Positions 1 to 7,261 of a stretch of 21,091 bases of DNA are shown here, piece by piece. The number at the start of each line of letters is the position of its first letter. Within the stretch, counting starts at the first letter, position 1. The notes under the pieces were generated by a model. The model did no database searches. It was given only the letters and a program-made list of their open reading frames with translations, and was not told where the DNA came from. This stretch comes from CAYYWW01 sp964475515. Lineage in GTDB: Archaea > Aenigmatarchaeota > Aenigmatarchaeia > QMZP01. The stretch covers positions 1 to 21,091 of the forward strand of contig CAYYWW010000013.1 of assembly GCA_964475515.1 (NCBI GenBank), in the 5' to 3' direction. Both the position numbers and the translations under genes were made by a program.

Positions 1-138
1 GTCGAATTAATATACGTAAATTTAAAAATATATCGGAAATAAAAAGCATGTTATAACGGTTAAAAATGATGTTTTAGAAGGAGTTTTTAAACTTTGGGTT
101 AAATAAAAAGTTAACCTAAGACGAGTAAGGTGCTGTAG
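1..138. other. Upstream region of korA
   Basis: No coding sequence is supported here. The stretch is very AT-rich. It holds GGTTA-type sites (see the separate inverted-repeat entry), TATA-like runs at about 84-92 and 101-110, and a Shine-Dalgarno-like AAGGTG at 127-132, six nt before the korA ATG. It is read as the promoter and leader of the korAB operon. Confidence 0.5.
97..116. promoter_or_regulatory. Inverted repeat GGTTAA-N8-TTAACC upstream of korA
   Basis: The arms GGTTAA (97-102) and TTAACC (111-116) are perfect complements, and the AT-rich spacer could be the TATA element. A further GGTTA lies at 58-62 inside TAACGGTTA. The same half-site recurs as GGTTA-TAA-TAACC just after korB (2766-2778). 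A shared operator is inferred; no regulator is identified. Confidence 0.35.
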
Positions 139-1893
139 ATGGATGTAAAGGAAGACTTTGAAAAGACTATTTCATGGAGAATAGCCGGTGCGGCTGGCCA
201 AGGTGTAGTTAATGTTGGGTTAATACTCGCAAAAACATGTTTGAAAGAAGGATTCCACGTTTTTGCAAATTCTGAGAATCCCTCGTTGATAAGAGGCGGT
301 CACAACTACCTCACTGTTAGAATATCCAACAGAGAAGTGAAATCCCATGAAAAGTTCATAGATATTCTTGTTCCTCTTAATCAAGAATCTGTTGAAAAAC
401 ACGTCAAAAGCATAAAAAAGGGAGGATGTGTCATTTTTGATGACAAAAAAATAAAAATAAGTGATAGTGAAAAACGAGATGATGTAACCTTCTTCTCTGT
501 ACCTCTGGAGGAGTTTGCAAAAAAGTGTGGAGGTACAATTCTGGAAAACATGGTAGCCATGGGTGTTACTGTTGGTATAATGGACCTTAGTTTTGAGTCT
601 CTTAGTGAAACAATAGCAAAGATTTTTTCAAAAAAAGGGGAAAACGTTGTAAAAAATAACATAGATGCTGCTAAACTTGGCTATGATTATGCAAAAGAAA
701 ATTTTGGTAATAATGAGAGATTTAAATTAAATAAGAGTGGAGAAACATCAAACAATAGGATTTTAATTTCCGGGAATCAGAGCATTGCCGGCGGTGCAAT
801 AAAAGCGGGATGCAAGTTTATGTCGGCATATCCCATGACACCGGCAACAAGCATAATGGAAACCATGGCTTCACAAGAGAGAAACTATAACATTGTCATG
901 AAGCAGACAGAAGATGAAATAGCTGCTATAAATATGGCCATAGGTGCAAGTTTTTGCGGGGCAAGAGCCATGACTGCAACATCTGGAGGAGGTTTTGCAT
1001 TGATGGTTGAAGGGTTTGGGTTGGCAGCAATGACAGAAACACCTCTCGTGGTTGTTATATCACAGAGGCCAGGCCCTGCAACAGGAATGGCGACGAGAAG
1101 TGGTCAGGGAGATCTGAAATTCGCTTTGAATGCAGCACCCGATGACTTTCCTCATATTGTATTAGCACCTGGAGACATCGAAGATTGTTTTTATAGAACT
1201 ATAGAAGCATTTCAAATAGCCGAAAAATACCAAACACCTGTTATAATACTTATAGACAAATTTCTCAGTCTTTCTTACAAGTCAGCTCATTTTGAAACTA
1301 GCGGCATAATCGTTAAAAGAGAATCTATGTTATCTGAGGATGAAATACCTGATAATTATAAACGATATAGAATAACTTCCAATGGAATATCACCAAGAAC
1401 CATACCAGGTCAGAAGAAAGGTATGTTTACCGCCAGCAGTTACGAACACAATGAAGAAGGACACGAAGATGAGGATGGTAACAATAGGATAAGAATGGCA
1501 GAGAAAAGATTTAGAAAATTCAAAGAACTTTCTAAAGAAATAAAACCCCCTGAGCTTATAGGTCCTAGTGACGCTGATATAACATTGCTTTGCTGGGGTT
1601 CAACAAAAGGCGTTGTTGAAGAAGCTGTGAGAATTTTGGAAAAAGAAGGCATAAAAGTTAATTACATGCATTATGTTTTCATAAGCCCATTCCCTGAAGA
1701 GAAAACAAAAAATGTTATAAATAACGCAAAAAAGGTAGCTGTCGTTGAGAATAATCAGACAGGTCAGTTAGCTTCAATCATAAAAGAAAAAACAGGTATA
1801 GATGTTGATTACAAAATATTGAAGTTTAATGGAAGGCCTTTTTATCCTGAAGAAATAGTGGAGGAGGTAAAAAAGATAGTGGAAGGTGATTAA
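139..1893 (+). CDS. korA: 2-oxoacid:ferredoxin oxidoreductase, fused gamma-alpha subunit
   Basis: This 584-aa protein carries the gamma and alpha parts of a 2-oxoacid:ferredoxin oxidoreductase in one chain. The gamma domain (about 1-190) shows GAAGQGV at 17-23 and an SENPSLIRGGHNYL stretch. The alpha (pyrimidine-binding) domain follows from about 207 with YPMTPATS at 231-238, close to the family YPITPST motif, then the domain II region near the C-terminus. Such enzymes oxidatively decarboxylate a 2-oxoacid with CoA and pass electrons to ferredoxin. The ATG at 139 has an AAGGTG ribosome site six nt upstream. korB follows after two nt, giving the two-subunit (alpha-gamma/beta) form that lacks a built-in ferredoxin-like delta subunit. 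The exact substrate (2-oxoglutarate, pyruvate or a broad range) cannot be read from sequence alone; the kor name follows the usual annotation of fused forms. Confidence 0.88.
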   Translation: MDVKEDFEKTISWRIAGAAGQGVVNVGLILAKTCLKEGFHVFANSENPSLIRGGHNYLTVRISNREVKSHEKFIDILVPLNQESVEKHVKSIKKGGCVIFDDKKIKISDSEKRDDVTFFSVPLEEFAKKCGGTILENMVAMGVTVGIMDLSFESLSETIAKIFSKKGENVVKNNIDAAKLGYDYAKENFGNNERFKLNKSGETSNNRILISGNQSIAGGAIKAGCKFMSAYPMTPATSIMETMASQERNYNIVMKQTEDEIAAINMAIGASFCGARAMTATSGGGFALMVEGFGLAAMTETPLVVVISQRPGPATGMATRSGQGDLKFALNAAPDDFPHIVLAPGDIEDCFYRTIEAFQIAEKYQTPVIILIDKFLSLSYKSAHFETSGIIVKRESMLSEDEIPDNYKRYRITSNGISPRTIPGQKKGMFTASSYEHNEEGHEDEDGNNRIRMAEKRFRKFKELSKEIKPPELIGPSDADITLLCWGSTKGVVEEAVRILEKEGIKVNYMHYVFISPFPEEKTKNVINNAKKVAVVENNQTGQLASIIKEKTGIDVDYKILKFNGRPFYPEEIVEEVKKIVEGD

Positions 1894-1895
1894 GT

Positions 1896-2756
1896 ATGGT
1901 TGATATAAAAGATCTAGATACAGGAGAAAGACCCACATGGTGTCCCGGTTGTGGAAATTATGTTCTTCTTTCTACTCTAAAAGCTGTAATTTCAGAGCTT
2001 GAATTACAACCAGAAAATGTTGTTGTGGTTTCTGGTATAGGCTGTGGTTCAAAAATGCCCCATTTTATAAAAACTTATGGATTTGAGGGTCTCCATGGCA
2101 GAATATTACCTGTTGCCACTGGTATAAAGCTTGCAAACAAAAATCTCACTGTTATTGCTGTTGGAGGAGATGGTGATGGTTATGGAATAGGTGGGAATCA
2201 CTTCATTCATGCAGCAAGAAGAAATATTGATATAACATACATTGTTCAAAATAATTCTGTTTACGGACTTACAAAAGGACAGTACTCACCTACAAGTCAA
2301 AAGGGATTTGTATCACCTACATCACCTTTTGGTGCAATAGACGAACCAGTGAATCCTGTTTCTCTTGCCATATCATCGGGTGCAACCTATGTGGCAAGGG
2401 CATGGTATATGGATGCAAATCATTTAAAAGAGTTAATAAAAAACGGTGTTAAACATAAAGGTTTTGCACTTATAGATGTTCTACAGCCATGTCTAACATT
2501 TAACAAAATTAACACGATAGAATGGTACACAGAAAAAATATACAAACTGGAAGAGACAGAATACAAGCCGAATGACAAGCTGATAGCTTTTGAGAAATCA
2601 CAAGAATTCTATCCAAAAATACCCATTGGATTGTTTTACAAAGAAGATGGTAAACCAACATATGAAGATCAATTACCTCAAACAGAAGGCAAACAACCTG
2701 CTGAGCAAAAAATAGAAAATATAGATATGAATTTATTCTTCAAAACTCTGAAATAA
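1896..2756 (+). CDS. korB: 2-oxoacid:ferredoxin oxidoreductase, beta subunit
   Basis: This 286-aa protein is the thiamine-diphosphate-binding beta subunit. The TPP/Mg motif starts at GDGDGYGIGGNH (91-102) and runs to NNSVYGLTKGQYSPTS (119-134). Cys16 and Cys19 (WCPGCG), Cys50 (GIGCGS) and Cys199 (QPC) match the four ligands of the single [4Fe-4S] cluster of two-subunit enzymes. It partners the korA product in the cytoplasm. The ATG lies two nt after the korA stop, and a GGTG ribosome site lies inside the end of korA, so the pair is co-transcribed and probably translationally coupled. The C-terminal 50 residues are polar and variable, as is usual in this family. The family call is firm; the substrate is not. 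Confidence 0.88.
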   Translation: MVDIKDLDTGERPTWCPGCGNYVLLSTLKAVISELELQPENVVVVSGIGCGSKMPHFIKTYGFEGLHGRILPVATGIKLANKNLTVIAVGGDGDGYGIGGNHFIHAARRNIDITYIVQNNSVYGLTKGQYSPTSQKGFVSPTSPFGAIDEPVNPVSLAISSGATYVARAWYMDANHLKELIKNGVKHKGFALIDVLQPCLTFNKINTIEWYTEKIYKLEETEYKPNDKLIAFEKSQEFYPKIPIGLFYKEDGKPTYEDQLPQTEGKQPAEQKIENIDMNLFFKTLK

Positions 2757-2765
2757 AAGCCAACA

Positions 2766-2778
2766 GGTTATAATAACC
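2766..2778. promoter_or_regulatory. Palindrome GGTTA-TAA-TAACC after korB
   Basis: This perfect 5-bp inverted repeat with a 3-nt centre starts ten bases after the korB stop. It shares its half-site with the repeat upstream of korA. It may be an operator for the ferredoxin/GGR genes or a short RNA hairpin; sequence alone cannot decide. Confidence 0.3.
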
Positions 2779-2786
2779 ACATTTAA

Positions 2787-2810
2787 AACTTTTAAAAAAT
2801 ATTAAAAGTT
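2787..2810. repeat. 9-bp inverted repeat before the ferredoxin promoter
   Basis: AACTTTTAA (2787-2795) and TTAAAAGTT (2802-2810) are perfect inverted copies separated by six bases. They sit directly upstream of a TATA-like stretch (2812-2824). This could be a transcription-factor site or the end of the korAB transcript. Strong AT bias lowers its significance. Confidence 0.35.
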
Positions 2811-2811
2811 A

Positions 2812-2824
2812 TTATTATATATTA
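2812..2824 (+). promoter_or_regulatory. Possible TATA box for ferredoxin-GGR
   Basis: The TTATTATATATTA stretch lies 30-42 nt before the GTG start at 2854, and a GGTGA ribosome site lies at 2842-2846. The placement would give a very short leader. It is AT-rich and not unique. Confidence 0.35.
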
Positions 2825-2853
2825 TTTGTGAAGAACATTTTAGGTGAATTAAA

Positions 2854-3042
2854 GTGGGCGTGGTTGTTAACAAAAAAAAGTGTATAAGTTGCGGTGGGTG
2901 TGTCTCTGTATGCCCTGTGATGGCGTTAAAATTAAAAGATAGATATCCGAATTGTGATTTTAGCAAATGTGTAAACTGTGGAGCATGTGTGAGATTCTGT
3001 CCTGTTGGTGCATTGGAATTAAAGAAAAACGAAGGTGACTAA
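2854..3042 (+). CDS. 2[4Fe-4S] ferredoxin
   Basis: This 62-aa bacterial-type ferredoxin has two CxxCxxCxxxCP motifs: Cys10/13/16/20 and Cys39/42/45/49. An extra Cys34 precedes the second motif. It begins with GTG at 2854, preceded by GGTGA at a seven-nt spacing, and its TAA touches the ATG of the next gene. The tight coupling to geranylgeranyl reductase points to a role as that enzyme's electron donor, as has been shown for an adjacent ferredoxin/reductase pair in Methanosarcina. It could equally accept electrons from the upstream KorAB. The fold and clusters are certain from the motifs; the partner assignment is inference from position. Confidence 0.9.
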   Translation: MGVVVNKKKCISCGGCVSVCPVMALKLKDRYPNCDFSKCVNCGACVRFCPVGALELKKNEGD

Positions 3043-4236
3043 ATGTTAAACGAGAATTATGATGTTATAGTTGTAGGTTCTGGTCCAGCAGGAGCCTCTA
3101 CAGCTAAGGAATGTGCAAAGAGGGGTTTGAATGTTTTGGTCCTTGATAGAAACAACGAGATAGGGACACCAAAAAGATGCGGAGAGGGGCTTAGTGATAA
3201 TTCTGTTAGGTTGCTTAAATTGGACATGCCATCAAGATGCATTGCACAAAAAATAGATGGTGCTATAGTCTATGCTCCTAACGGAAAGAAAATAGAAATA
3301 AAATTTGAGGGTGCAAAGGGTTATGTGTTAGAAAGGAAAATGTTTGACAAATGGCTTGCAATGGAAGCTGCCAGAGCAGGGGCAACTGTAATTGCGAAGT
3401 CAGAAGTAACCGATGTTTTAAAGAATGGGGATTTCGTTTCTGGTGTTAAGGCCAATATTCTGGGCGAAGAAAAGGAAATTAACAGTAAAATAGTTGTTGC
3501 AGCCGATGGAGTTGAATCTGTTGTCATGAGAAAGGCCGGACTAAAAACAAATAAAAATCCAATGTTTGTTGATTCTGGTTTTCAATATGAAATGGTTGGT
3601 ATAGATTTAGAAGATCCGCATATGATAGTCCTTTATTTTGGAAACAAAATAGCGCCCAGAGGTTATGTATGGGTTTTTCCTAAAGGTAATGACGTTGCCA
3701 ATGTTGGTATTGGTATTGGAGGTACACATGGAGGAGTTAAAGCAGCCAAACATTACTTAGACGAATGGATTAAACAACATCCTGAAATAAATAAAGGGAG
3801 CATAGTGGAGGTTAACGGAGGATGTATACCGGTTGGTGGTTTAATGAAAAACATGGTAGGTAACGGAATATTAGGAATTGGCGATGCGGTAAATCAGGTC
3901 AACCCCATTCATGGAGGTGGAATAGCAGAATCAATAAAAGCATCAAAAATAGCAGGTGATGTTATAAAAGAGGCTTTGGAATTGGGGGATGTTTCTTCTG
4001 AAACACTCTCAAAATATAATAATAGGTGGTGGAAAGAGCACGGGAAACGGTTAAAAAATGTTGAAAAAGTAAGGGAGTTTTTCGAAAAACTGAGCGACGA
4101 AGAAATGAATGATTTAGCAGATGTTTTATCAGGAGAAGATTTAGCAGATCTTGCCCACGGTAAAGGATTGGCAAGGGTTATTAAGATATACATGAAATTC
4201 AAAGCCAAAAGCATAAGAAGAAAAGTGGGGTTTTAA
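3043..4236 (+). CDS. Geranylgeranyl reductase family protein (archaeal lipid saturation)
   Basis: This 397-aa FAD protein belongs to the geranylgeranyl reductase family, which hydrogenates the isoprenoid chains of archaeal ether lipids. The N-terminal dinucleotide fold shows GSGPAGASTA (12-21). PKRCGEG (43-49) contains the conserved Cys46 near the active site. YVWVFPKG (208-215) is the family's substrate-region motif, and IGDAVNQVNP (279-288) is the second FAD-binding motif. Its length is typical. The start codon directly abuts the ferredoxin stop, and the ribosome site GGTGA lies in the ferredoxin's last codons, so the two are probably made together. The likely substrate is digeranylgeranylglycerophospholipid at the membrane surface. 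A menaquinone or other prenyl substrate cannot be excluded. Confidence 0.88.
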   Translation: MLNENYDVIVVGSGPAGASTAKECAKRGLNVLVLDRNNEIGTPKRCGEGLSDNSVRLLKLDMPSRCIAQKIDGAIVYAPNGKKIEIKFEGAKGYVLERKMFDKWLAMEAARAGATVIAKSEVTDVLKNGDFVSGVKANILGEEKEINSKIVVAADGVESVVMRKAGLKTNKNPMFVDSGFQYEMVGIDLEDPHMIVLYFGNKIAPRGYVWVFPKGNDVANVGIGIGGTHGGVKAAKHYLDEWIKQHPEINKGSIVEVNGGCIPVGGLMKNMVGNGILGIGDAVNQVNPIHGGGIAESIKASKIAGDVIKEALELGDVSSETLSKYNNRWWKEHGKRLKNVEKVREFFEKLSDEEMNDLADVLSGEDLADLAHGKGLARVIKIYMKFKAKSIRRKVGF

Positions 4237-4275
4237 TGCTTGTTTTTAATGATAATTTAATATCTAAGTGATCTT

Positions 4276-5133
4276 ATGTTAGCCGAACTGCATACACATA
4301 CATCTTATTCAATAGGAAAAAAGGTATATCATCATGGTATAGATTCTCCTTTGGAAATGTTAAAATATGCAAAAAAGTTGGGTTTTGATATCATAGCAAT
4401 AACTGATCATGATGTCATAAAAGGAGCATTATTTGCCAAAAAACTTTCTAAACGTCTTGGTATAGGAGTTATAGTTGGAGAAGAAATATCAACAAAACAG
4501 GGTCATGTTATCGGATTGGGCTTGAAGAATCATATAAGACCCGGGCTTGATTTTTTTTCGACTTTAGATGAGATACATTCACAAGGCGGCATTGCAATAG
4601 CACCTCACCCGTTTGATATCTATAAAGAAGGTATCAGGGAATTGGCAAAAAAATGCGATGCTGTTGAAGTTTTTAATGCTTTAAACATGGATAAAGTCTC
4701 AAATTATGTGTGTGAAAGGTTTGCTTCTAAAAATTCTTTAAATTCTGTTGCAGGCAGTGATGCCCATTGCAAGGAGATGATAGGACACGGTGCTGTCAAA
4801 ATAGATTGCAGTTCAAAAAATACAGACGACATACTTGAATCAGTAGTAAAGGGAAAGGTAAGACTGATAAAAAGGTACCCATCTGTAAAAATAATAAGAG
4901 AATATGTAGTCAAAAGACTAAACATGTCTTATGATTACACCGTCAATTACATGGATAAAAACTATTCCTTACCAAAAAAATATGTTGGGAAGAAAATGAT
5001 ACGTCTTGTAAGGTTAAGCCCTGGAAAGATAGATTATCTTTTTCAATTGCTTGTGTATATTGGCTTGTTTACCGTTTCATACTACAGTGTGCTTTTTCAC
5101 ATGGCTAGGAACTTAAGATTTCTTTGTAGATAG
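4276..5133 (+). CDS. PHP-domain metal-dependent phosphoesterase with C-terminal membrane segment
   Basis: This 285-aa protein has a TrpH-like PHP domain. The metal-binding motifs are HTH (His6, His8), TDHD (44-46), GEE (68-70), APHP (His111) and GSDAH (Asp162, His164), which together supply a multi-metal phosphoesterase site. The PHP core ends near 200. A basic linker and a hydrophobic stretch at about 252-274 then suggest a single membrane anchor near the C-terminus. Homologues hydrolyse phosphate esters, including 3',5'-bisphosphates and short oligonucleotides, but the substrate here is unknown. The ATG at 4276 follows a weak AAGTGAT ribosome site, and a TTTAATAT element lies about 20 nt upstream. 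It is 39 nt downstream of the reductase and may share its transcript. The family call is firm; function and topology are inferred. Confidence 0.8.
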   Translation: MLAELHTHTSYSIGKKVYHHGIDSPLEMLKYAKKLGFDIIAITDHDVIKGALFAKKLSKRLGIGVIVGEEISTKQGHVIGLGLKNHIRPGLDFFSTLDEIHSQGGIAIAPHPFDIYKEGIRELAKKCDAVEVFNALNMDKVSNYVCERFASKNSLNSVAGSDAHCKEMIGHGAVKIDCSSKNTDDILESVVKGKVRLIKRYPSVKIIREYVVKRLNMSYDYTVNYMDKNYSLPKKYVGKKMIRLVRLSPGKIDYLFQLLVYIGLFTVSYYSVLFHMARNLRFLCR

Positions 5134-5202
5134 TTTAAAATTAAAATAATCAATATCAATATAAATCGATACCATTAAGCCAACTGCATGATATTTGAAT
5201 AT

Positions 5203-5320
5203 GGGGAAGTCGTCTAGCTTGGTCTAGGATCCGAGCTTCGGGAGTTCGAGACCTGGGTTCAAAAGGCGCTTTCTTTAAAAAAGACAGCGCCCAGAGAAAT
5301 TGGAAATCCCAGCTTCCCCA
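5203..5320 (+). tRNA. tRNA-Pro(CGG) with a 43-nt T-loop intron
   Basis: The acceptor stem GGGGAAG (5203-5209) pairs with CTTCCCC (5313-5319), with discriminator A5320. The D arm is GTCT/GGAT. The anticodon stem CGAGC/GTTCG encloses TTCGGGA, giving anticodon CGG (proline). The T stem CTGGG (5253-5257) pairs with CCCAG (5308-5312), but its loop holds 43 extra bases. Removing 5264-5306 leaves a standard TTCAAAT loop and a 75-nt tRNA. No 3' CCA is encoded. The cut sites fall after the second base of two three-base bulges, AAA (5262-5264) and AAT (5305-5307), flanking the helix TTCA/TGGA. Confidence 0.88.
5264..5306 (+). other. tRNA-Pro intron (position 59/60)
   Basis: The intron contains a strong hairpin, GGCGCT (5265-5270) with AGCGCC (5286-5291), continued by TCTT/AAGA. 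The repeated A residues leave the exact boundary ambiguous by up to three bases (5261-5303 gives the same product), but bulge-helix-bulge geometry selects 5264-5306. The distal side is relaxed, with about nine unpaired bases (5292-5300). Confidence 0.7.
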
Positions 5321-5364
5321 TTTCTTAAACCGTATTATTTCTTGATGAAGTATGTCTATTAATT

Positions 5365-5375
5365 AAAATTATAAG
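5365..5375 (+). promoter_or_regulatory. TATA box of the small membrane protein gene
   Basis: AAAATTATAAG lies 22-32 nt upstream of the ATG at 5397. This is the spacing expected for a leaderless archaeal transcript, and there is no ribosome site before the ATG. Confidence 0.45.
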
Positions 5376-5396
5376 TTTGGAAACTAACACATAAAT

Positions 5397-5630
5397 ATGA
5401 AAGGAGAAATAAAAGAAAAAACGTGGATGAGTGGTTTTTTAGGATTTTTAGGATTTCTTGGGTTCGAGGCATTTAAACTGCATATTTCTTGGTATTTGTT
5501 TTACTTTTGTTTTTTCGCCTTTTTCGCCAATTTCAAATACATCAGAGAAGAATTCAAATATTTAGGTTTACTCGGTGTAGTTGGATTTGTAGTGGCGATA
5601 CTCGGAGTAGCAGGAATAGTAAATGTTTAA
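5397..5630 (+). CDS. Small membrane protein with GFLGFLGFLGF motif (DUF3796-like)
   Basis: This 77-aa protein is very hydrophobic. A GFLGFLGFLGFEAF run (about 13-26) is followed by an aromatic hydrophobic stretch (about 30-45) and a Gly/Val-rich hydrophobic C-terminus (56-75), giving two or three membrane segments. The repeated GFLGF pattern recalls the DUF3796 family of small membrane proteins, whose function is unknown. The gene has its own TATA-like element and appears leaderless. It stands between tRNA-Pro and the 3' end of dnaG on the opposite strand, separated from the latter by 45 nt. That it is a real gene rests on promoter placement and a coherent membrane profile. Confidence 0.65.
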   Translation: MKGEIKEKTWMSGFLGFLGFLGFEAFKLHISWYLFYFCFFAFFANFKYIREEFKYLGLLGVVGFVVAILGVAGIVNV

Positions 5631-5675
5631 TTGGCTACCATATCTCCACTTTAAATTTTTATATTGTGTAATTTG

Positions 5676-6857
5676 TTACTCCAAATCTCCCTTCGAGATT
5701 GTTTTCAACGGTGGGAAATAGGCTTTATCCTTTTCCATTCCAACCAAGAATTTTACTCCTTTCTGTTTGGCCAGCATTGCAAGTTTCCTGTCAATCTTTC
5801 CATCAAATATTATGGTGTGTGGATTCTCAATTGTCTTCAATGTGTTTTCAAGTTCTTTTGTAGGCACTTTTCCTAGAAGATCACCGTTTTCGTCGAAAAT
5901 ACACGCAGCTCTTGTCCCAACAAGGTCTTCCAACGCGTTTATGAAAAAATCTCTTTGCTCTGGTCTCAATCTTACTCCACTTTGGCGTCTTTCTCTACTT
6001 GATGTTCTCTCGACTTTTACACCTTTCGGTATTTTTTCTTCTAATCTGAACTGCTCAGCGGTTATCTTATCTCTCAGTGATTTATATATCTCTTTTTTAC
6101 TAAGCTCTTCTACCTCCTTTCCTTCCGGTGCCGTTGCGATGTAATCTACATCAGCTTTCTGCAGTATTTCCTTTGCTATTAATTTTCCACCTCTGTCTCC
6201 ATCTACGAATAATGTTGTTATTTTTTCCTTTGTCAAATTTACTATTATGTCTGGGATAGATGTTCCGCCAACAGCTATTGCATTTTTTATACCGTGTTTA
6301 AGAAGATTTATCACATCCGCTCTGCCCTCTACTATTATTATTTCATCAGAATCCATGATGTTAGGGCCACACGGCAATCCCTTGTAATTTGTGATTTCAT
6401 ATGATTTAACCTCTTCCTTTATTTTTTCTGATATCTCTGACAAATCTGGAATACCTTTGCTCATATAATTTCTCAGTATATCTTTTGCTCTATCTATTGC
6501 ATATTGTCTTTTGATTGCTCTAGCATCTTCAACTGATTCTAATTCTATTGTCGCGTCACATGGACCTATCCTTTCTATAGTTTCCAGGGTTGCTGCTATC
6601 AGTGCTGTCTCTGCAGAATCTAGTGATGAAGGAATAATTATTTCACCTTCGCTCTTTCCTTGCGAACTTTTTATGTTAACTTCTATCCTTCCTATTCTCC
6701 CTGTTTTTTGTAATTCCCTCAAATCAAGTTCAGGTCCCAGAAGACCTTCTGTCTGACCAAAAACCGCTCCTATTACGTCAGGTTTTTCCACAATACCATT
6801 TGCTTTTATGCGAGCTTTTATTATGTATTTTATTGAAGTAGGAGCTAACTTTGCCAT
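5676..6857 (-). CDS. dnaG: DnaG-type archaeal primase
   Basis: This 393-aa protein is archaeal DnaG. The N-terminus MAKLAPTSIKYIIKARI and the IPSSLDSAETALIAATLE region (75-92) are characteristic. The Toprim domain carries EGR (177-179), the GGTS stretch and DGD (219-221), which bind catalytic metal. Known archaeal DnaG makes short RNA primers in some species and is also a subunit of the RNA exosome. I chose the ATG at 6857 over an upstream in-frame GTG (6866) because GAGGTG lies six nt before it. The gene starts inside the preceding Toprim gene, overlapping it by 80 nt, and lies in a run with that gene and a CBS protein. The linker before the C-terminal domain is Arg/Glu-rich (about 275-300). 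Confidence 0.92.
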   Translation of the reverse strand: MAKLAPTSIKYIIKARIKANGIVEKPDVIGAVFGQTEGLLGPELDLRELQKTGRIGRIEVNIKSSQGKSEGEIIIPSSLDSAETALIAATLETIERIGPCDATIELESVEDARAIKRQYAIDRAKDILRNYMSKGIPDLSEISEKIKEEVKSYEITNYKGLPCGPNIMDSDEIIIVEGRADVINLLKHGIKNAIAVGGTSIPDIIVNLTKEKITTLFVDGDRGGKLIAKEILQKADVDYIATAPEGKEVEELSKKEIYKSLRDKITAEQFRLEEKIPKGVKVERTSSRERRQSGVRLRPEQRDFFINALEDLVGTRAACIFDENGDLLGKVPTKELENTLKTIENPHTIIFDGKIDRKLAMLAKQKGVKFLVGMEKDKAYFPPLKTISKGDLE

Positions 6858-7260
6858 AATAATCACCTCTCTTTGAATATATTTTATCTTTCATTAAAAC
6901 ACACCTTATTAAAGATGTATCAATTTTATTGAAATCTTCTATTCGGTTTTTTCCGAATTCCTTGAACTTCTTTCTCAAACGAGCATTAGTCTTTATTTTA
7001 TAATTCTGCAGAAGTTTTTTAAGTTTTGCGTGTAGCATTTTCCCTGTTTTATCGAAATCCGTCATTATTGTGACCTCTTTCACATCACTTTCACTAATGC
7101 TTTCCACTACTAAATTTAATGGTTTTCCGTTCAAAGCTATGATATTTTCTATACCTAACCTTCTGAGAGCTGATTCATCTCTTTTTCCCTCTACAATTAC
7201 AAGCGAATCTCTAAGTTCGCCAAGAATCTCTACGAAATCATCTATTACAATCTCCTTCAT
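6778..7260 (-). CDS. Small Toprim-domain protein (UPF0292-like) with long overlap into dnaG
   Basis: This 160-aa protein has a compact Toprim fold: VIVEGKRDE (21-29, Glu24 catalytic) and TDFDKTG (67-73, Asp68 and Asp70). This matches small archaeal stand-alone Toprim proteins of the UPF0292 type, usually about 130 residues. Their function is unknown, though a nuclease or 5S-rRNA-maturase-like role is often proposed. The basic region KKFKEFGKNRIEDFNKI is probably the natural end of the domain. The last 40 or so residues are unlike it and run 80 nt into dnaG. They could be a genuine tail or the result of a one-base error, since another frame stops within a few codons. Its ATG lies one nt after the CBS gene stop, implying translational coupling. 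Confidence 0.75.
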   Translation of the reverse strand: MKEIVIDDFVEILGELRDSLVIVEGKRDESALRRLGIENIIALNGKPLNLVVESISESDVKEVTIMTDFDKTGKMLHAKLKKLLQNYKIKTNARLRKKFKEFGKNRIEDFNKIDTSLIRCVLMKDKIYSKRGDYYGKVSSYFNKIHNKSSHKSKWYCGKT

Positions 7261-7261
7261 A

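Noticed and set aside
381..662. Opposite-strand open frame inside korA
   Set aside because: It lies wholly inside a well-supported gene, has no ribosome site or family motif, and reflects codon bias; other such shadows were left out for the same reason.
5203..5320. tRNA-Pro insertion as a mobile element or assembly error
   Set aside because: The insertion is short, folds as a hairpin, and its ends fit the three-base bulge rule at a known archaeal intron position.
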